From assembly GCA_021014945.1 (NCBI GenBank), contig MU266413.1:8286-72285 (forward strand): a stretch of DNA of 64,000 bases, in the 5' to 3' direction. The position numbers were made by a program, and so were the translations under genes. The stretch comes from Leucogyrophana mollusca (Eukaryota > Basidiomycota > Agaricomycetes > Boletales). Every line of letters begins with the position of its first letter. Position 1 is the first letter of the stretch. The notes under the pieces were generated by a model, which saw only the letters and a program-made list of their open reading frames with translations, did no database searches and was not told the DNA's origin. Positions 44,454 to 57,128 of the stretch are shown piece after piece.

Positions 44454-46776
44454 ATTTGGACGATACTCATCATTCGTATACAATATTGTCGAACTAATCT
44501 CTCTTACCCTACATTCTACATCACTTAGATTTCTGGTCAACGATATGGCAATGATAATTTGATTCTGATGCGTTCCTCGCGTCTATTCTCCCATCAGGGG
44601 CCACAGGGCCTTGGCTGCCCCATTGAAAAAGCATTTGTGATAAGCTGGCATGGCCTCAGACTGTCTTAGGATTGTTCAGCTATCCTGCATCGGATGACGG
44701 AGCAAAAAAATCCTTCCATGCTCTGCCAGCGTACCAGAAGACCCACCGCACATCCCAAGAGAGTTATCAGCATTGATACCCGTAGCATTTGAGGGTACAA
44801 ACGCGATGTGGCTTAGAGATGCCTGGAATGTCAGGGGCCTGCAGTGTCCTGAGTCACACGAGGAACCTCTTTTTGCTCGTGATTTTCGATGCAAATCAAT
44901 ATATCCTGAATCATGTCCGCACCGCAAATTCACCGGTCAACAAAAATCCGGGCACACAATGAGGTCCTGAATTCAGACTGACCAGAGTTGAGACAAGCTT
45001 GAATCGCCATTTACGTCTGCACAGCCATGTAGCCGAGTTTGTGATAGACGCTGCCGTTTGTCCAGCACTATTGGCAAGACAATCTCACCGCTATCGCTGG
45101 GCACAGGGGGAGTGCCATAAACGATCATTTTGTCGCACGAAGTCCCCATGCCTGGGCCATCGAGATGATTGACTATGTGCCTTTACCAGCCGTAAGGACT
45201 AAAAGGAGCCCTCGGGTTCGGAATCGCTTAGCAGGTATTTCGGAAAACCGTACACTGCTCGAAGCGACGGTGTCAAGCGCATCGGTAAACCGTAGCTGAC
45301 TCGAGGGGTGGGAGGCGGCCGCTGACGAAGGGGTTGTACATATCCGGATACAAGCTGGACCATCGCGCCAAGCCGAGAGGCAGCCCGACCGTATTATCGT
45401 AGATAACGCCTGTCAGTAATAATCAGACATGGGGGGCCTTACGGGGAGAGGCGAAGGGTTAAGTTTCGCCTTGAAATGTGTCGCTTTGAGTTTGGGCACA
45501 ATGTTTGAAGGAAGGATCGAGCTTCCGGCCCACCACTGGGCAGAGAGCCGGGGATTCAACATAAGTCCGGATCTGCGTGAATGGCCAGCGATTGTCAGCA
45601 CAGCGATAGATTTAAAATCCCCCTCTATCGGCGGACAAAATGCAACTATGTAGACACCTACCAGAACAGATCCTGAAAAAAAAAAAGTGGGACATTTATT
45701 CCTTGTTTGTCGCGTCTGTGGCTGGGCTGAGTGCGCTGTGTTCAAATGTGGCTGACAAATCGCGAGAACTTGGTTGCCCTCGGACACAGCGACAGGTCTT
45801 CCATTGTTGCAGATCTCCATGAACACGGTTCCATATCAGACTGAGCATTATTTCTCTCAACATCGCTTGCAAATGTTGTGGATAATACAATGTTCGAGTT
45901 TGGATGGAACAGATAGCCGTTGTAGTGGGGAGCTCGAGCTCTTATGAATTGTCTTTGAAGTGTATTCTTTGCGCATTCCCCGAGTCCCAGTGTTCTCTCG
46001 AAACGGTTGTCGCCGTGACCCACCTGAAGGAGGTCGCTCAGGTATCCGGACGTAATCGTGGTTTTCAGGGTCTTTGACATGTGAAGTAGGTTCCGTCAGT
46101 CTTCAATTGGTAACCGTTGTACTCGGCTCGGCGGTCGCACTCAAGCATCTTTGTTCACTACAGGCATCAGTGTCTCATATCTTCTAAACTCTGGCTTTCT
46201 TACCCTCTTCTCGTTCCTCAGCCATTCAAATCCGAAGTTGTTTGTGGATGCATCACCTCTGCCAGCCCATGATCTCTGAAAAGCGATGATATTGATGCGG
46301 TGCTGGTGCTTGGGCCTTCGGACGTCATGCCCATATTCTAGCACGAGGGCTGAGGGTTTCCATCTCTACTTGGCCGGCCCCCCCTCCGTACGTCCCTTTT
46401 ACAGCATGCCCCCGCTTGCGCGTACTTGCGGAGGTGGACTTGCTGAGGAGGGCTCCAAACCTAGCCACGTTTTCATGGCGGTGGAATGGCACAGCCTTCG
46501 GAGGCCATGCGAGCATCCGGGATACCTTACACCATAGGTTCTGTTTCGCCCCCTTGGCAAGCGGTAACGGAGAAAATACCATGCACAAATGTACGTGATA
46601 TAAGCGGGGACTGTATCGAGCCAAATTTAATAAGCCTTCGAAGTGTCTATTCCTGCATTATGCAATCTGTGCTCTCCCGTCAAAGCGTCCCCGAGGCGGT
46701 GATGGGTGGCGTGAGCTTTAAAGACAACTTCTTGGTTCCCCAGCTCAATTTCTGCATTGCTCTCTCTATCTCACTC
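44454..46776. other. 2.3-kb region without a confident gene
   Basis: Many overlapping short frames and an A-run (45677-45686). A minus-strand ATG frame at 45742-46080 has ordinary composition but no family resemblance. It was not called. Confidence 0.45.
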
Positions 46777-48604
46777 ATGTCATCGCACGAAGAGTCAGTT
46801 TATCGTTCTTCAGTCGATCATACCGCTGATCTAAGTATTGTTTCTTTTGCAGTCACCCTCAAAGTGGTTCCTCCCGGGATAATCGTCACCAGACTTCTCC
46901 GCCAGATCCACCTCTATGGCCTCCGTCGTTGCCGGCGGGGCTCTCGCCATTTGAATCCGAGTATCTGGACATGATGCCCCCGTTCGAGGGAGGGAACTAT
47001 CAGATGTCCCAGGGGCCTTCAACCCCGGCCTTGGATCATGTGGCGCACCCGCTGGCTTTTCCGGAGCAGGTTCGTATTGACTGTTCCATCAAAAACACTA
47101 TCTCTCACAACTGTTCACACCTCAGCACGACTTTATGACCGACCACACGGCCCAGTTTCAAGCTCAACAAAGCGCCCACTATCCTTCGTACTCACTGGAA
47201 GCAGGTCTTCAGCACGGCTCGCAAATGTTTTTCCCAGTGAGTATGATAACAACCGCGCTGCTTATTGTCATGACGTGTCTGTCGCAGGGATCGACCTTCA
47301 CTCAGCCAGGTCACCCCTCCGATTCGTCTGCTTTCCGAAGTCACAATGTCATCACAGAGACCCCTTTCGCAACCTTTTCCCCTTTTCTTGATGATACCTT
47401 CGGTCCCATCGACAGCGCTGGCGCTTCCGTGCCTCTTCGACAGGGCCTTCGCCCACACCAGCCGGTAATGGCGACAACGCCGTTCCTACCGCCACAGGCT
47501 TTTTCGACCCAGCCATCGGAAAATTTTCAAATTCAGCCTGACATACAGAACTCGCCCCAGTTGTCCCCCGTCACCGGTTTACCAATAAGTTCAGAGTTCT
47601 CCCAAACAGCTACGCGATTCAGCCCCAGTGGCGCGCCACCGCATACTCGTTTCACCACCGCAATGAGTTCTTCGCCCGACAGGGGCGCGCAGCACAGCAC
47701 CATTGCCCCCGTAGCGCCGATTGCGAGGCGGTGGAGCCCAGGCCCTTACCATCCCGACCCTGCATCAGGTACTGGAGCAGGCACAATGCTCCGGCATTCC
47801 CCGAGCTCTAAGCGCGTTTGGGAGGCAGATTCTCAAGTATGTGGAAGCTACAAAGACATTATTCGAGACCCCCGCTGATCACACGATAGGTCGAACGACG
47901 GGTAGCTGCTCGTCGCTCCGGCTCTGCCAGTGCTGGATCGAGCAGCGGTGCAGTTGGCAGCCCTAGTGGTCCCATCAGCTCGACTATGTATGCCCGAGGA
48001 CCCATAGTGCCCCAGGGACGCTACAAACCCGGTAACACTCTTGATCATAACATGGAAGGGCAAAAGCAAGCGGTCATTTTTAACCTGGAAAATCCGAGAG
48101 AAGAGGGAATACCTCTCGCTGATGCACTCGCGCGGCGGTTCGATCGCCTTGAAAACCGGAGCACCCCAGTGCTGGCAGACGTGGGCAGCGTGACAGTCTC
48201 TCTTCGAATCGAGGTATGTAGAAGTCCATTAGCCTTTGCGACGCATGCACGCTAACTCTTACATTATAGTGGCCAGGTTATGCGTCCTGGTCTGGTCAAA
48301 TATCCTCAAAGAATTGGAAGAAGACACGAGGCCCGCCCACACGCGAGGCGATAGCTCACAAAGTTGCAAAACACGTCAGGCGCTTCATTGAGGCGAGCAA
48401 TGCTTAACATTGTATCGGCTTCTCTGCGGCTCATCACCTTTTTTATCACAGGACCGCCAAAACAAGCAGTATGAAAACAAGTGGACGAAAAACTGGAGCG
48501 TCGGGCAGAACGGCATTGAACTGCAAGATCTAGTCCTCGTCGCATTGCGCCATGTCTCGGCCGGAAGCTGGCAGCCTGAACTCCGCCTCATTCGCGACAT
48601 TTGA
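46777..48604 (+). CDS. hypothetical protein with conserved C-terminal region
   Basis: Seven exons, 46777-46793, 46853-47069, 47126-47236, 47288-47836, 47890-48213, 48270-48392 and 48452-48604, close to 497 residues. The first two thirds are Pro/Ser/Gln-rich and disordered. The last ~180 residues look folded: KQAVIFNLENPREEGIPLADAL, SVTVSLRIEWPGY, TREAIAHKVAKHVRRFIE, and a terminal block with WSVGQNGIELQDLVLVALRHVSAGSWQPELRL that I recall from other Agaricomycete proteins of unknown function. The last intron starts with GC rather than GT (see findings). The first exon has only 17 coding bases. No catalytic motif was recognised. Confidence 0.75.
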
Positions 48605-49592
48605 ATGAGGTTCCATCCATCTGGATTCCTCTGGTTTATTCCTCTGTGCATATCTCAAGATAGTGTCATCATTTCTATTGTGCCATTCCCTCTCTCCTCG
48701 TGGCCATTGCCATCGGCACAGGCCCACTCTCGATTCCCACACTCGCCACAGTCACACAATCATCCTACAACGTTCCTAAATGGGCACCAGACATTCGCGG
48801 CTTCTATCCATCAACTCCGTCTTTACTTCTTGATCTCGACTGCCACCCAGCCTGCCATACATCTCTGAGACGACCCTCCTGGTCGACTCCTCGCATCCAT
48901 AACGGCATCCACTTATTAGTAACTTAACTCGCATCATTGACATCACAACTACCATTGCATCTATCATCACCATCTTCGTTCTATTGTAGCAATTCAGTCC
49001 CTCTCTGGTTTGTAGAATCTTTATACGGATCTATACCCTTCTCTATCAAATTACCCCTCTGGCTTATCCAGTGTGCGGTTTCAGCTTCGCATATATATAT
49101 TGCACATTATCACTCACAATGATCATCATATGATTATTCACGCACACACACTTTCACGATACCAACTTTCATAGATATGAATCGATTTGAATATATATCT
49201 TTACGCATTATCCTCCGCAATTTTGGGGTCCAAGTGAGGGTGAACTAGGTATCGTCTACCTACAGAAGATCCATTGATTTAGGAGGATCTATGTAGGAGG
49301 ATGGATTGGCCAACGACCAGGCTGGCACTTTCCTTGGGGCGATTTTCGCGGAGTTTAAAATTATTCTTCCTCTCCGATCCCTCTACATCAGAATTCACGC
49401 CGACTGGACAGCGCAAGAGAGATTGGGTGAGGTCAGGAGCAGATAACTTATTATCTTTTGTTTTACCACGCGCGGCCTTTGCGTATCCTTTTTGGGGTCG
49501 GTGAGCTCTAATCTTACTCGCCCTAAAACTTCATCAAGGAATACAAACTCATCAACTTCTGGTGGGATACGTTGTGGATGCAGATCTGAAAT
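48605..49592. other. intergenic, no gene seen
   Basis: A/T-rich with short TATA-like runs near 49090 and 49190. It is taken as the 3' flank of the preceding gene and the promoter region of the tRNA-ribosyltransferase gene. Confidence 0.5.
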
Positions 49593-51705
49593 ATGGGTCA
49601 ACAGGATCAGCCAGAGGAACTTGTTATGCGATTCCCCGCTTTCTCATTCAGCTTGGTCGCCACTGCATCCGCATTCGCATCGTCCTCGCGTCCGAAATTT
49701 GGTGGTCGACTTGGCAAGATCATTTTGAAGCGACAGCACCCACTTACAGAGGATGGATCAGCCGAGGGTTCAGATCCCCCGGTAAAGCAAACCACCGAGC
49801 ATATCATCGACCTTGATACCCCTAACTTCTTATCGACGACATCGCGAGGTGTTGTGCCACACCTTTCACGCGATCACTGTAATTCAATGAGCGCACTTCG
49901 ATGGGTTCATATTCCTTTTGAATCCTTGTGAGTCTCTCCACCGGCCTCGGGTAGCCGTAAACGTAGATAATCGGCTGTTCGTATAAATGACCCGAGATTT
50001 TGTTGCTTTCTTTGAGTCATTGGTTTGGCCTTGGTTTGGTGTTGATCTGATATTGGCCTGCAGTCTAGACCACACTCCTCCGGTGCCGACTCTCCAATGC
50101 GGGCCAAATCCTCTTCACACCTTCCTAGGATTCTCCACCAGCAAGCAACTTCTGTCCCTCTCCCTCCGTGACCCCCTTGATGCACGAGAAATGCCGCCCA
50201 ATGGAAATACATATGTCTCAGCAAATTGCATTCGGGGAGTCCGAAAGGTATGTATAATGCAAAGTCAGCCGAATCACATTTTCCCCCACAAGTCCTGGAT
50301 CAGAGTATCATGTCACAGTTGACTGACTGCTACATAGGTCACTTTGGCTGATTGGCACAAATATACCCTTGCTACACGCCCTGATCTTGTTTTCGCATTG
50401 AGCGACATCCCATTCACCCCCTTGCCGCATTCGCAAAAACGGATTACGAAGAGCATCGAGAGGAGTGCTGGCTGGCTGGCAGAGTTTTTACGACCCCACA
50501 AAACAGTCACGAATTCTGCCCCAACGCATCCGCTGAATATCCTAGTTCAGATGCCCGGCGGGACATCGGCAGCTGCTCGCGAAGCCTTTGCACGGGGCCT
50601 TACAGAAACCCTCCATGACCGCGAGGCAGAGGCTGTAAAACCGCTGCGATGTCTTGACGATGGCGTTGCTGGTTATGCATTCGACCTTGTCACTCTGCGT
50701 GCTGGTCCGGGCCCCGCGGATGACCCGGTGATAAATCCCTCTGCAAATCAACTCGATGCTCCGACCGAAGTTGCAGAGATCAAGGAGGCGTCTACGTTGC
50801 TGCAAGATTCGAATCTTCTGGCTGGGATACCTACACCGAGTACCGTATGTGCTCAAGAACTAATCACCGTGGCGGCGCCCCCGCTATCAGCATCCGCATT
50901 GTCCACGCTGTTGCGTTCCTCTTTGGCACCTCTCCCGCCCACCAAACCTCGACTAGTCACAGGCTCGTGCTCGCCACACGAAGTCCTAGAATTAATACGC
51001 GATGTAGGAGTGGACGTCTTCGACTCGGGATGGGCCGTGAGTGCTGCCAGTGCAGGCGTTGCTCTGGACTTCGTCTTCCCTGTTCCGAGTGAGGGCCTCA
51101 ATGCTAAAAACGGACGGCTCCGCCTCAGCGGAAGGCGAGACCTCGGTCACAATATTTACGACACGGAATATGCGCACGATTTTGCAAGGTTGGCTGGATC
51201 TTTCGCTGCTAGCTCAGACAAGTCAACCGCGCTGCCCGTCTGCCCATGTTTCGCGTGCTCTCCACCTTCGTCCTCCTCACATATATTGCATAGCAGCGTG
51301 GACGAACAATCTTATTCCCCCGGCGGAGAAGGTGACCTGGGAAAAGCTAAAGCAACCATCCAGCCCCCCGTTACTCGCGCATATGTGCACCACCTCTTGC
51401 ACACTCACGAGATGTCCGCCCACACGCTACTTGTGGCTCACAATCTCGCAGTGCTAGACGCGTTCTTCGCGGGCGTTCGGAGAGTTCTGTCGCACCAAAC
51501 CGCGGACGGAGCGTCAGAGGGACAAACTGCCCTTCCGCTCCCGGATGAAATCACGAGGTTCCTGGATGCATACGATAGAAATATGCTCGTGTTCGACGAG
51601 GCTAAACACGCGTGGCTGGATGTAGATCGTGCGAGGGGAAAGGGAAGACTAGCGCGGGAGAAAGGGAAAGAATCTGACGGTGGGTCTATTGAAGGCTCGC
51701 AATAA
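49593..51705 (+). CDS. QTRT2: queuine tRNA-ribosyltransferase accessory subunit 2
   Basis: Three exons, 49593-49927, 50064-50247 and 50338-51705, close to 628 residues. An in-frame ATG at 49626 is an alternative start. Family blocks are TPNFLSTTSRGVVPHLSRDH, TYVSANCIRG, GYAFDLVTLRAG, the zinc ligands CPCFAC, and AYVHHLLHTHEMSAHTLLVAHN near the C-terminus. With QTRT1 it swaps guanine for queuine at position 34 of tRNAs for Tyr, His, Asn and Asp. Subunit 2 lacks catalysis but binds tRNA and is often at the mitochondrial outer membrane in animals. Queuine is salvaged from outside because eukaryotes do not make it. The protein is longer than animal QTRT2 because of low-complexity loops. QTRT1 is not in the window. 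Confidence 0.88.
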
Positions 51706-52024
51706 GGTCAAGGGATCCGAATGGATGGCCAAAAAGAAGGGATGTTGTCGGGACGTGAGGTACTGTTGAGGCTTGTGATCTGACGACCTATACATACGTG
51801 ATTAAGAGGACTTAAAAAAGAAAGCATAATCAACTCGAGGTTGAACGTTGTTACAGTGACTGCCAGGAAGGCGGAAGCGGTCGGCCCGCCTCGCCACTTG
51901 CAAGAGCCACTTGCACATTGAATATTGAATATTGACCCTCACTCCGGTACATACGACTCAGGCTGTTGTGGTAGACTCAAAAAGTCTTAGCTGTCCGGTC
52001 TATGATACGGGTTGCTACAACATC
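51706..52024. other. intergenic, no gene seen
   Basis: 319 bases between tandem genes. The J-protein frame is open back to 51932 but with a non-ATG start. Confidence 0.5.
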
Positions 52025-53229
52025 ATGACAGCTGTCTTTTCAACAAGAAGCCTATCGGCTTCCACGTCGGCGCTAGGACACCCATTCACATTCCTTACAC
52101 CGGCTTCGCTGTCATCAAGCCGTGGGCCTGACAGACCCGCCCCGAGACGACCACGAGCACATCTGCGGCACTTCTCGTGTACACCCCGAAGATTGGCCGC
52201 CGCAAAGAGCCACTATGAAGTGCTCTCTGTGCCAAGTTCTGCTACGAAAGCACAGATAAAGGTGCGCAACCCGTCAAGTCTACATCCACGAAAAGAGCTC
52301 ACGCGCTTGCTATCATCAGGCTAGCTTTTACCAAGTAATTATTGAACCTGAGTGCCATCGCGTCGCAACTCACCTGAACACACCTTAGCTGAGCAAAAAG
52401 TACCATCCCGATGTCGCTAAAGACCCTGGTTCGCGGGGAAAGTTCCATGCTGTGAGCGAAGCATACGGTGTTTTGGGTGATGATCGGAAACGGTGTGTTA
52501 TATCAACTCTTTCTTGCCTTGCTCCACTGTCGCCGTTCGTGTATGAATGTCGTTCCTGTCTTCATATCTACATGTGACATATGATGGTGCCATTGTCTAC
52601 CCTAAGTTGCCGCCTATTGGGTCTACATTGCGGACTAACACGAATACCCTCTCAGCCGCGAGTATGACCGCACATTCAAACGACCTCCTGCCCACGCCCA
52701 GCATCCACAAGCAACAACAACCCGACCCTCCTCCCAACCCGGCTATTCCCGCACCAACCCTTGGCAGAGTCATTCACGCACTCGCAATCCGAAGTCAGAC
52801 CCACAGCATCCACACGCCGCCTACGATCACCCCTGGGAACGCAATCGGGACGGAAAATACACGTATTATCGCCCACCACCGGGTAGCTACTCGAACAAAT
52901 CCTATACATGGTCGCACACAGATCCATTCTCGAGTCCACACGTTCAGCGCGCGACGGGGCGGTCATCTGCTGGTCACCGTCCCGACGCCTCGTCTGGAGC
53001 CGGTACCTCCTCAGCTTCGAGCTCGGGACCTGATGTCAGCGAGGCGAGTGAGAGGGGAACAGCTGCGGGAGCGGAAAAGCGCCATCGTCCTGAAAGGCAG
53101 CCTTCAGACGAGGATGCCGCTGCGTCGGAGAGTGTCCTTATGCGCGCGTTTGCCGTAACAGGGCTACTGTCGTTGATATTGGCACTGTCGCAATTGGGCG
53201 GAGCGCCTTGGGGGACGGCACATGCTTGA
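52025..53229 (+). CDS. J-domain co-chaperone, mitochondrial-type, copy A
   Basis: Three exons, 52025-52261, 52389-52492 and 52656-53229, close to 304 residues. The N-terminus is rich in Ser, Arg and Ala without acids, like a mitochondrial presequence. The J-domain ([18 protein letters not shown] ... [10 protein letters not shown] ... [11 protein letters not shown]) has the HPD motif that triggers Hsp70 ATPase. A long polar linker contains [12 protein letters not shown]. One hydrophobic helix closes the protein ([18 protein letters not shown]), suggesting anchoring in a membrane. There are no Gly/Phe or zinc domains, so it is a class C (DNAJC) member. A related gene with the same intron positions lies at 58619-59663. 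Confidence 0.85.
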
Positions 53230-55511
53230 GTGCCGAAATTTTTATAACAATTCACGTACTAGGGATACAGGCTCAATGAACATGTGGCTCATAGATGTAA
53301 GTGTGCGTGGTTCAAAATGTTGGGTCTTTCAATTCCAATATTCATGTTCCTCCAAGGTAGACTGGACTCGTTCTTCACATCACTTGAACCCAACAACGTG
53401 GATTTGCTTTCGATCTTGCAATATGCCTTTATTGGAGTATCAAGCGTCCGTTTGAGCTGCAGCTTTGTATATGGACAGCCAATTCTGTTCGGAAAGGAGA
53501 GAACCATTGCGGTTTGCCCTCCCTTTGCGGTAAGTATTCTTCGCTGGTTTATCGGTGCTTGTCTCGGGTTCAAGTACCACTTTTGAATTTGGGCGCTGGT
53601 CGTCCTCGGGAAAATGTGGAATATACGACTGAAAGGACGCGACTCGCCGGTGCGCCCGGATGAATCAGGAGAATGCCCCATCTGACGCTTTGGGACGTGC
53701 GCGAACCACCCGGCGCACCAAACCTTGAACACTGCGGGAACTGTACCCAGAGTAATTGCCGCGTTGTATGGGTCAACACACCCCGATCTTGGTCTGTCTT
53801 CATATAGACGCTGCCAGAAGATGGTGATGATCGTGGGGGTGGGATCTGTTGGTGGTTTGGTGGTGGTCGTGGGGAGGGGACATTGGTGACGATGATATTC
53901 ATGAGGGCGGAGCGCCTGAACAGGAGTCGGGCGACGTGCGCGGGCGCTGGGGGTGTAGACTCTGGAGAGGGGACGCGTGAGGAATGAAAGGAGACGCATG
54001 GGCTTCGAGCCGGGTCTGCCGCACCGCCACGTTTGCGGGATCGCATCGCCAATGCCCGTTCTCAGGTGATGAGCGGCCAGGCGGCAGAAGAGACTGAGGG
54101 TGAGGCGGTTCGGAGTCCCAGAGCGTGCGCGAAGGGTGCACCGAGCGTGGCAACGTTTCCATCAGACTTGGTGTGCGATGAAGGCCTGGCAAACGGGAAG
54201 GGTGGAAAGATCGCTAATAGAGATGCTGGCAGGTCCAACGCCCTGGCAATTGATACTAGGATAGTTCTGGGAACCAGGCGGAGTGAACATGGGCGAGAGA
54301 TGTGTGGAAGAGGTGATGGAGACACCAAAGGAACTCGAAAGGGGCGCTCTCTGGGTGATGTGGTCTACAGGCACAAAGAACTCGGCAACGTGAATCTCTG
54401 AGGGGGCGTGTGTGAGCGATAGTCGAATGTGCTGCACGAAGGAGAAGGGAGTGCATGCGTCGGGCGTGACTTGGGTACATCAAGCCAGCGAAGGCTATCG
54501 TTGCGTCAGCGTCGACTCTGTTGTCTATGCAACACGAGACGTACCTGTGACGCCGAGTCCAGGGGGATCGAGGCGTGCCTGTCCGCTGTGAACGAGGTAT
54601 CCGCATCCGCCCATAAGGAGGCGGGCATGTATGAGCCGAGAGCAGACAGCTGTGCCGCGTGTGCGCGTGCGATCAAAGCGCCTGCGTGAGCATGTGGGAT
54701 ATAGTGAAGGCCGGTGGGTGGGCTGCGGAGGCCAGCGCGTAGCAGCGAGGAACGGCAGAGGCCAGTGAGGCACTGAGATTTGCGTGGGGACGGTGATGGG
54801 AGACGTCCTTGTAAGTTCCCGTCTCTCTTCCAACCACCTGTTCACGCCAACACTGCCTCGCCCTCTCCAGTCCTTCCAACATCCAGCATTTGCGCCGCTG
54901 ATCGATCGGGCCGTGCTGTGGCAAGCTGCAAAGGCAATCACTGCGCCCGCGTCAAGTCTATCGCTAATAGACGCGCAGGAAGGGGAGGAAGGCCGGGGGA
55001 CAGTTCGTGGCGGAGAGGTCGAGCGGGGGAGACGTCCCTGAGCGGCGACGAGGGTGGTGCCGCGGAAGGCGAAGTAGAGGCAGGGGGCGGGGCCTGGCGA
55101 GGGAGTGAGTGGTGTGGGCTAGTGTAAAGGACGTACCACTTCTCAATTTTTGGCCTGGTTGAGGGAGGACTTGGAAACTGTCTCGTACATATTCTTCTGA
55201 TAACATCTGGCCGTCAGTGCGTCAGCGGCCATCTCTGCGGTCGCTCTTCAAGCTTCAAGTCGGAAATCATTGATAATGCCCCAGACGCTAAGTATTCGTT
55301 TGGGACAGAAAGCGCGAAAAGTGGAAGTTAACCCTGCGGCGAAAAAGCGTCAACAGTCTACGATAGTTGCCTGTTTCGGTCATCGATTGGTGTTAAACTT
55401 TTGACAAGTCCCGCCCGAGGTGGAATTTCCAGCCTTCCGCTGTCAAAACCCTTGCGGAAAGTCATCCACTCTGTACAGCGACACCGCGAGCGCGTCATTA
55501 ACGCAAACACA
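53230..55511. other. 2.3-kb region without a confident gene
   Basis: G/C-rich in part, so long frames arise on both strands (for example 53289-53999 minus, and a hydrophobic frame at 53284-53586 plus). None shows a recognised domain or splice-linked continuation. A GGTGGT-rich stretch is at about 53845-53875. Confidence 0.45.
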
Positions 55512-57128
55512 ATGCATCGATCCCTTCAGATACCAGAAATCCTCGAGATCGTCATCTCGAAACTCTTTGAACCTCATGCCAATGAAATAGTGGGTGATTG
55601 GTACAGCGATTACAATTGTGAAGTTCGGGCTAGTCTAGCCCGTCTCGCAAGAACATGCTGCACCTTTAGAGACCCGGCGTTGGACGTCCTTTGGAGTTCC
55701 TTGAAATCGTTCGACCCATTGATACGATGTCTGCCTCGGGACTTGTGGATGCATGATGATGATGGTTTTCTGGTGCGGCCAGCTCTCCGCCGAGTATGTC
55801 ACTACCGGATACTCATCCTTCATGACTGTCTCCTTCAGGAATTCACTAGACCATTGCGCGCCTCCGACTGGGTCATTTTTCAGCGCTATGCCCAACGTGT
55901 TCGCATCTTCGGCAATGATGACAGCGGTCTCCCCTTATTCGAGTCCGTTCCTTATGACTTAGTGGACGCCCTCAGCGGTTTTTTGGCTGATGGTGACTGT
56001 TTCTTACCGAATCTCCGACAACTGGACTGGACGTGTCCCCAACATGATGCATATGACCCTTCCGATGTCGACTACTACCCACTGCTGCCCTTCTTTTTGT
56101 CCCCATGCCTGACTGGCATCTCCATGGGGTTCGGCCTCACATCAGTACCGACTTCCCTACATGTCTCAGTTCCGCTCATCAAACATTTTAAGTGTGAGGA
56201 GACTTCCGAACGGCTAATGGGGAATATATCGGAGAACATCTCGCAGTGGCGCTACCTTGAATATGTTGAAACTGGCGCACTCAGCCAGGAAGCGATTACC
56301 CACCTTTGTTCTTTGAAATCACTGAAGCATTTGGGTGTTCGCCTGGACCAGCATCATCACTATACATACGCCAATTTCCCGCCGACGCTTGAATCCTTCG
56401 CAATGTTTGCGCCATATGGCTCGTTGGCTGCTTGTCAGCAGTATCTCGAGGGCGTCCACCTCGCGGCCGGCCGCCTATCTGTGACCCCCCCTGCCGACAA
56501 AGTTCATACAGCATCGGCCTTCGAGCAATTATTTGCATTTTTGCCATCCCGATTTTCGACTTCCAATCTGCACACCCTCGAACTGCCCTCTGTCCTGGGT
56601 ACACCATGTACCGGTTACCCTCCTCTGGTCTGGAGCCTGGAGACAATAAAGCCACTCTTTGCATTCAAAAACATGACAGTCTTCCACTCACGCAACTACC
56701 TCCCGGGCAAACTATCCGACAGCGACGTGGAAAAAATAGCGTTGGCATGGCCCCAGCTCGAGGTGTTCGTGTTGGGCACACTCAACCCCAAGCAACCACC
56801 GTCTTTGATCACCTTCAAAGGGTTTCTATCCATGCTACGGCACTGTCATCGGCTGTGGAAAATCGGGCTGGTGATAGATGCTACCGATGTGGGGCCAGTG
56901 ACAAATCAAGGGCTCGGAACCCACATCGTCAACGCCAACGTCACGCACTTCGATGTCGGGTGCTCTGATATCCGTGACGCGGCTTCCGTCGCAGCGTTCC
57001 TGTCGGCCGTTACACCCCGCCTTGCGGTGATCGAGACGTCCTGGCTGTTAGGCGATGCGATGATGAGCCGAAAGACTACGTGGGAGCATGTGTGGCGGCT
57101 TTTGAGGTTGGGTGTGCCCGCGAGCTAG
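55512..57128 (+). CDS. F-box-like protein with LRR-type C-terminal region
   Basis: A single exon of 538 residues from the first ATG (55512) to TAG at 57128. The N-terminus (QIPEILEIVISKLFEP ... LARLARTCCTFRDPALDVLW) is a degenerate F-box as found widely in mushroom genomes. The rest alternates hydrophobic strands and helices with leucine-rich character (FLPNLRQLDWTCP, LCSLKSLKHLGVRLD, WPQLEVFVLGTL). It is probably a substrate receptor of an SCF ligase. No intron and a full-length frame indicate an intact gene. Confidence 0.85.
   Translation: MHRSLQIPEILEIVISKLFEPHANEIVGDWYSDYNCEVRASLARLARTCCTFRDPALDVLWSSLKSFDPLIRCLPRDLWMHDDDGFLVRPALRRVCHYRILILHDCLLQEFTRPLRASDWVIFQRYAQRVRIFGNDDSGLPLFESVPYDLVDALSGFLADGDCFLPNLRQLDWTCPQHDAYDPSDVDYYPLLPFFLSPCLTGISMGFGLTSVPTSLHVSVPLIKHFKCEETSERLMGNISENISQWRYLEYVETGALSQEAITHLCSLKSLKHLGVRLDQHHHYTYANFPPTLESFAMFAPYGSLAACQQYLEGVHLAAGRLSVTPPADKVHTASAFEQLFAFLPSRFSTSNLHTLELPSVLGTPCTGYPPLVWSLETIKPLFAFKNMTVFHSRNYLPGKLSDSDVEKIALAWPQLEVFVLGTLNPKQPPSLITFKGFLSMLRHCHRLWKIGLVIDATDVGPVTNQGLGTHIVNANVTHFDVGCSDIRDAASVAAFLSAVTPRLAVIETSWLLGDAMMSRKTTWEHVWRLLRLGVPAS

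Noticed and set aside
45742..46080. ATG-initiated minus-strand frame of 112 codons
   Set aside because: Ordinary composition but no family, no splice-consistent neighbours and no promoter signal.
53289..53999. 236-codon minus-strand frame
   Set aside because: Composition follows local G/C content, there is no domain, and a competing plus-strand frame is equally open.
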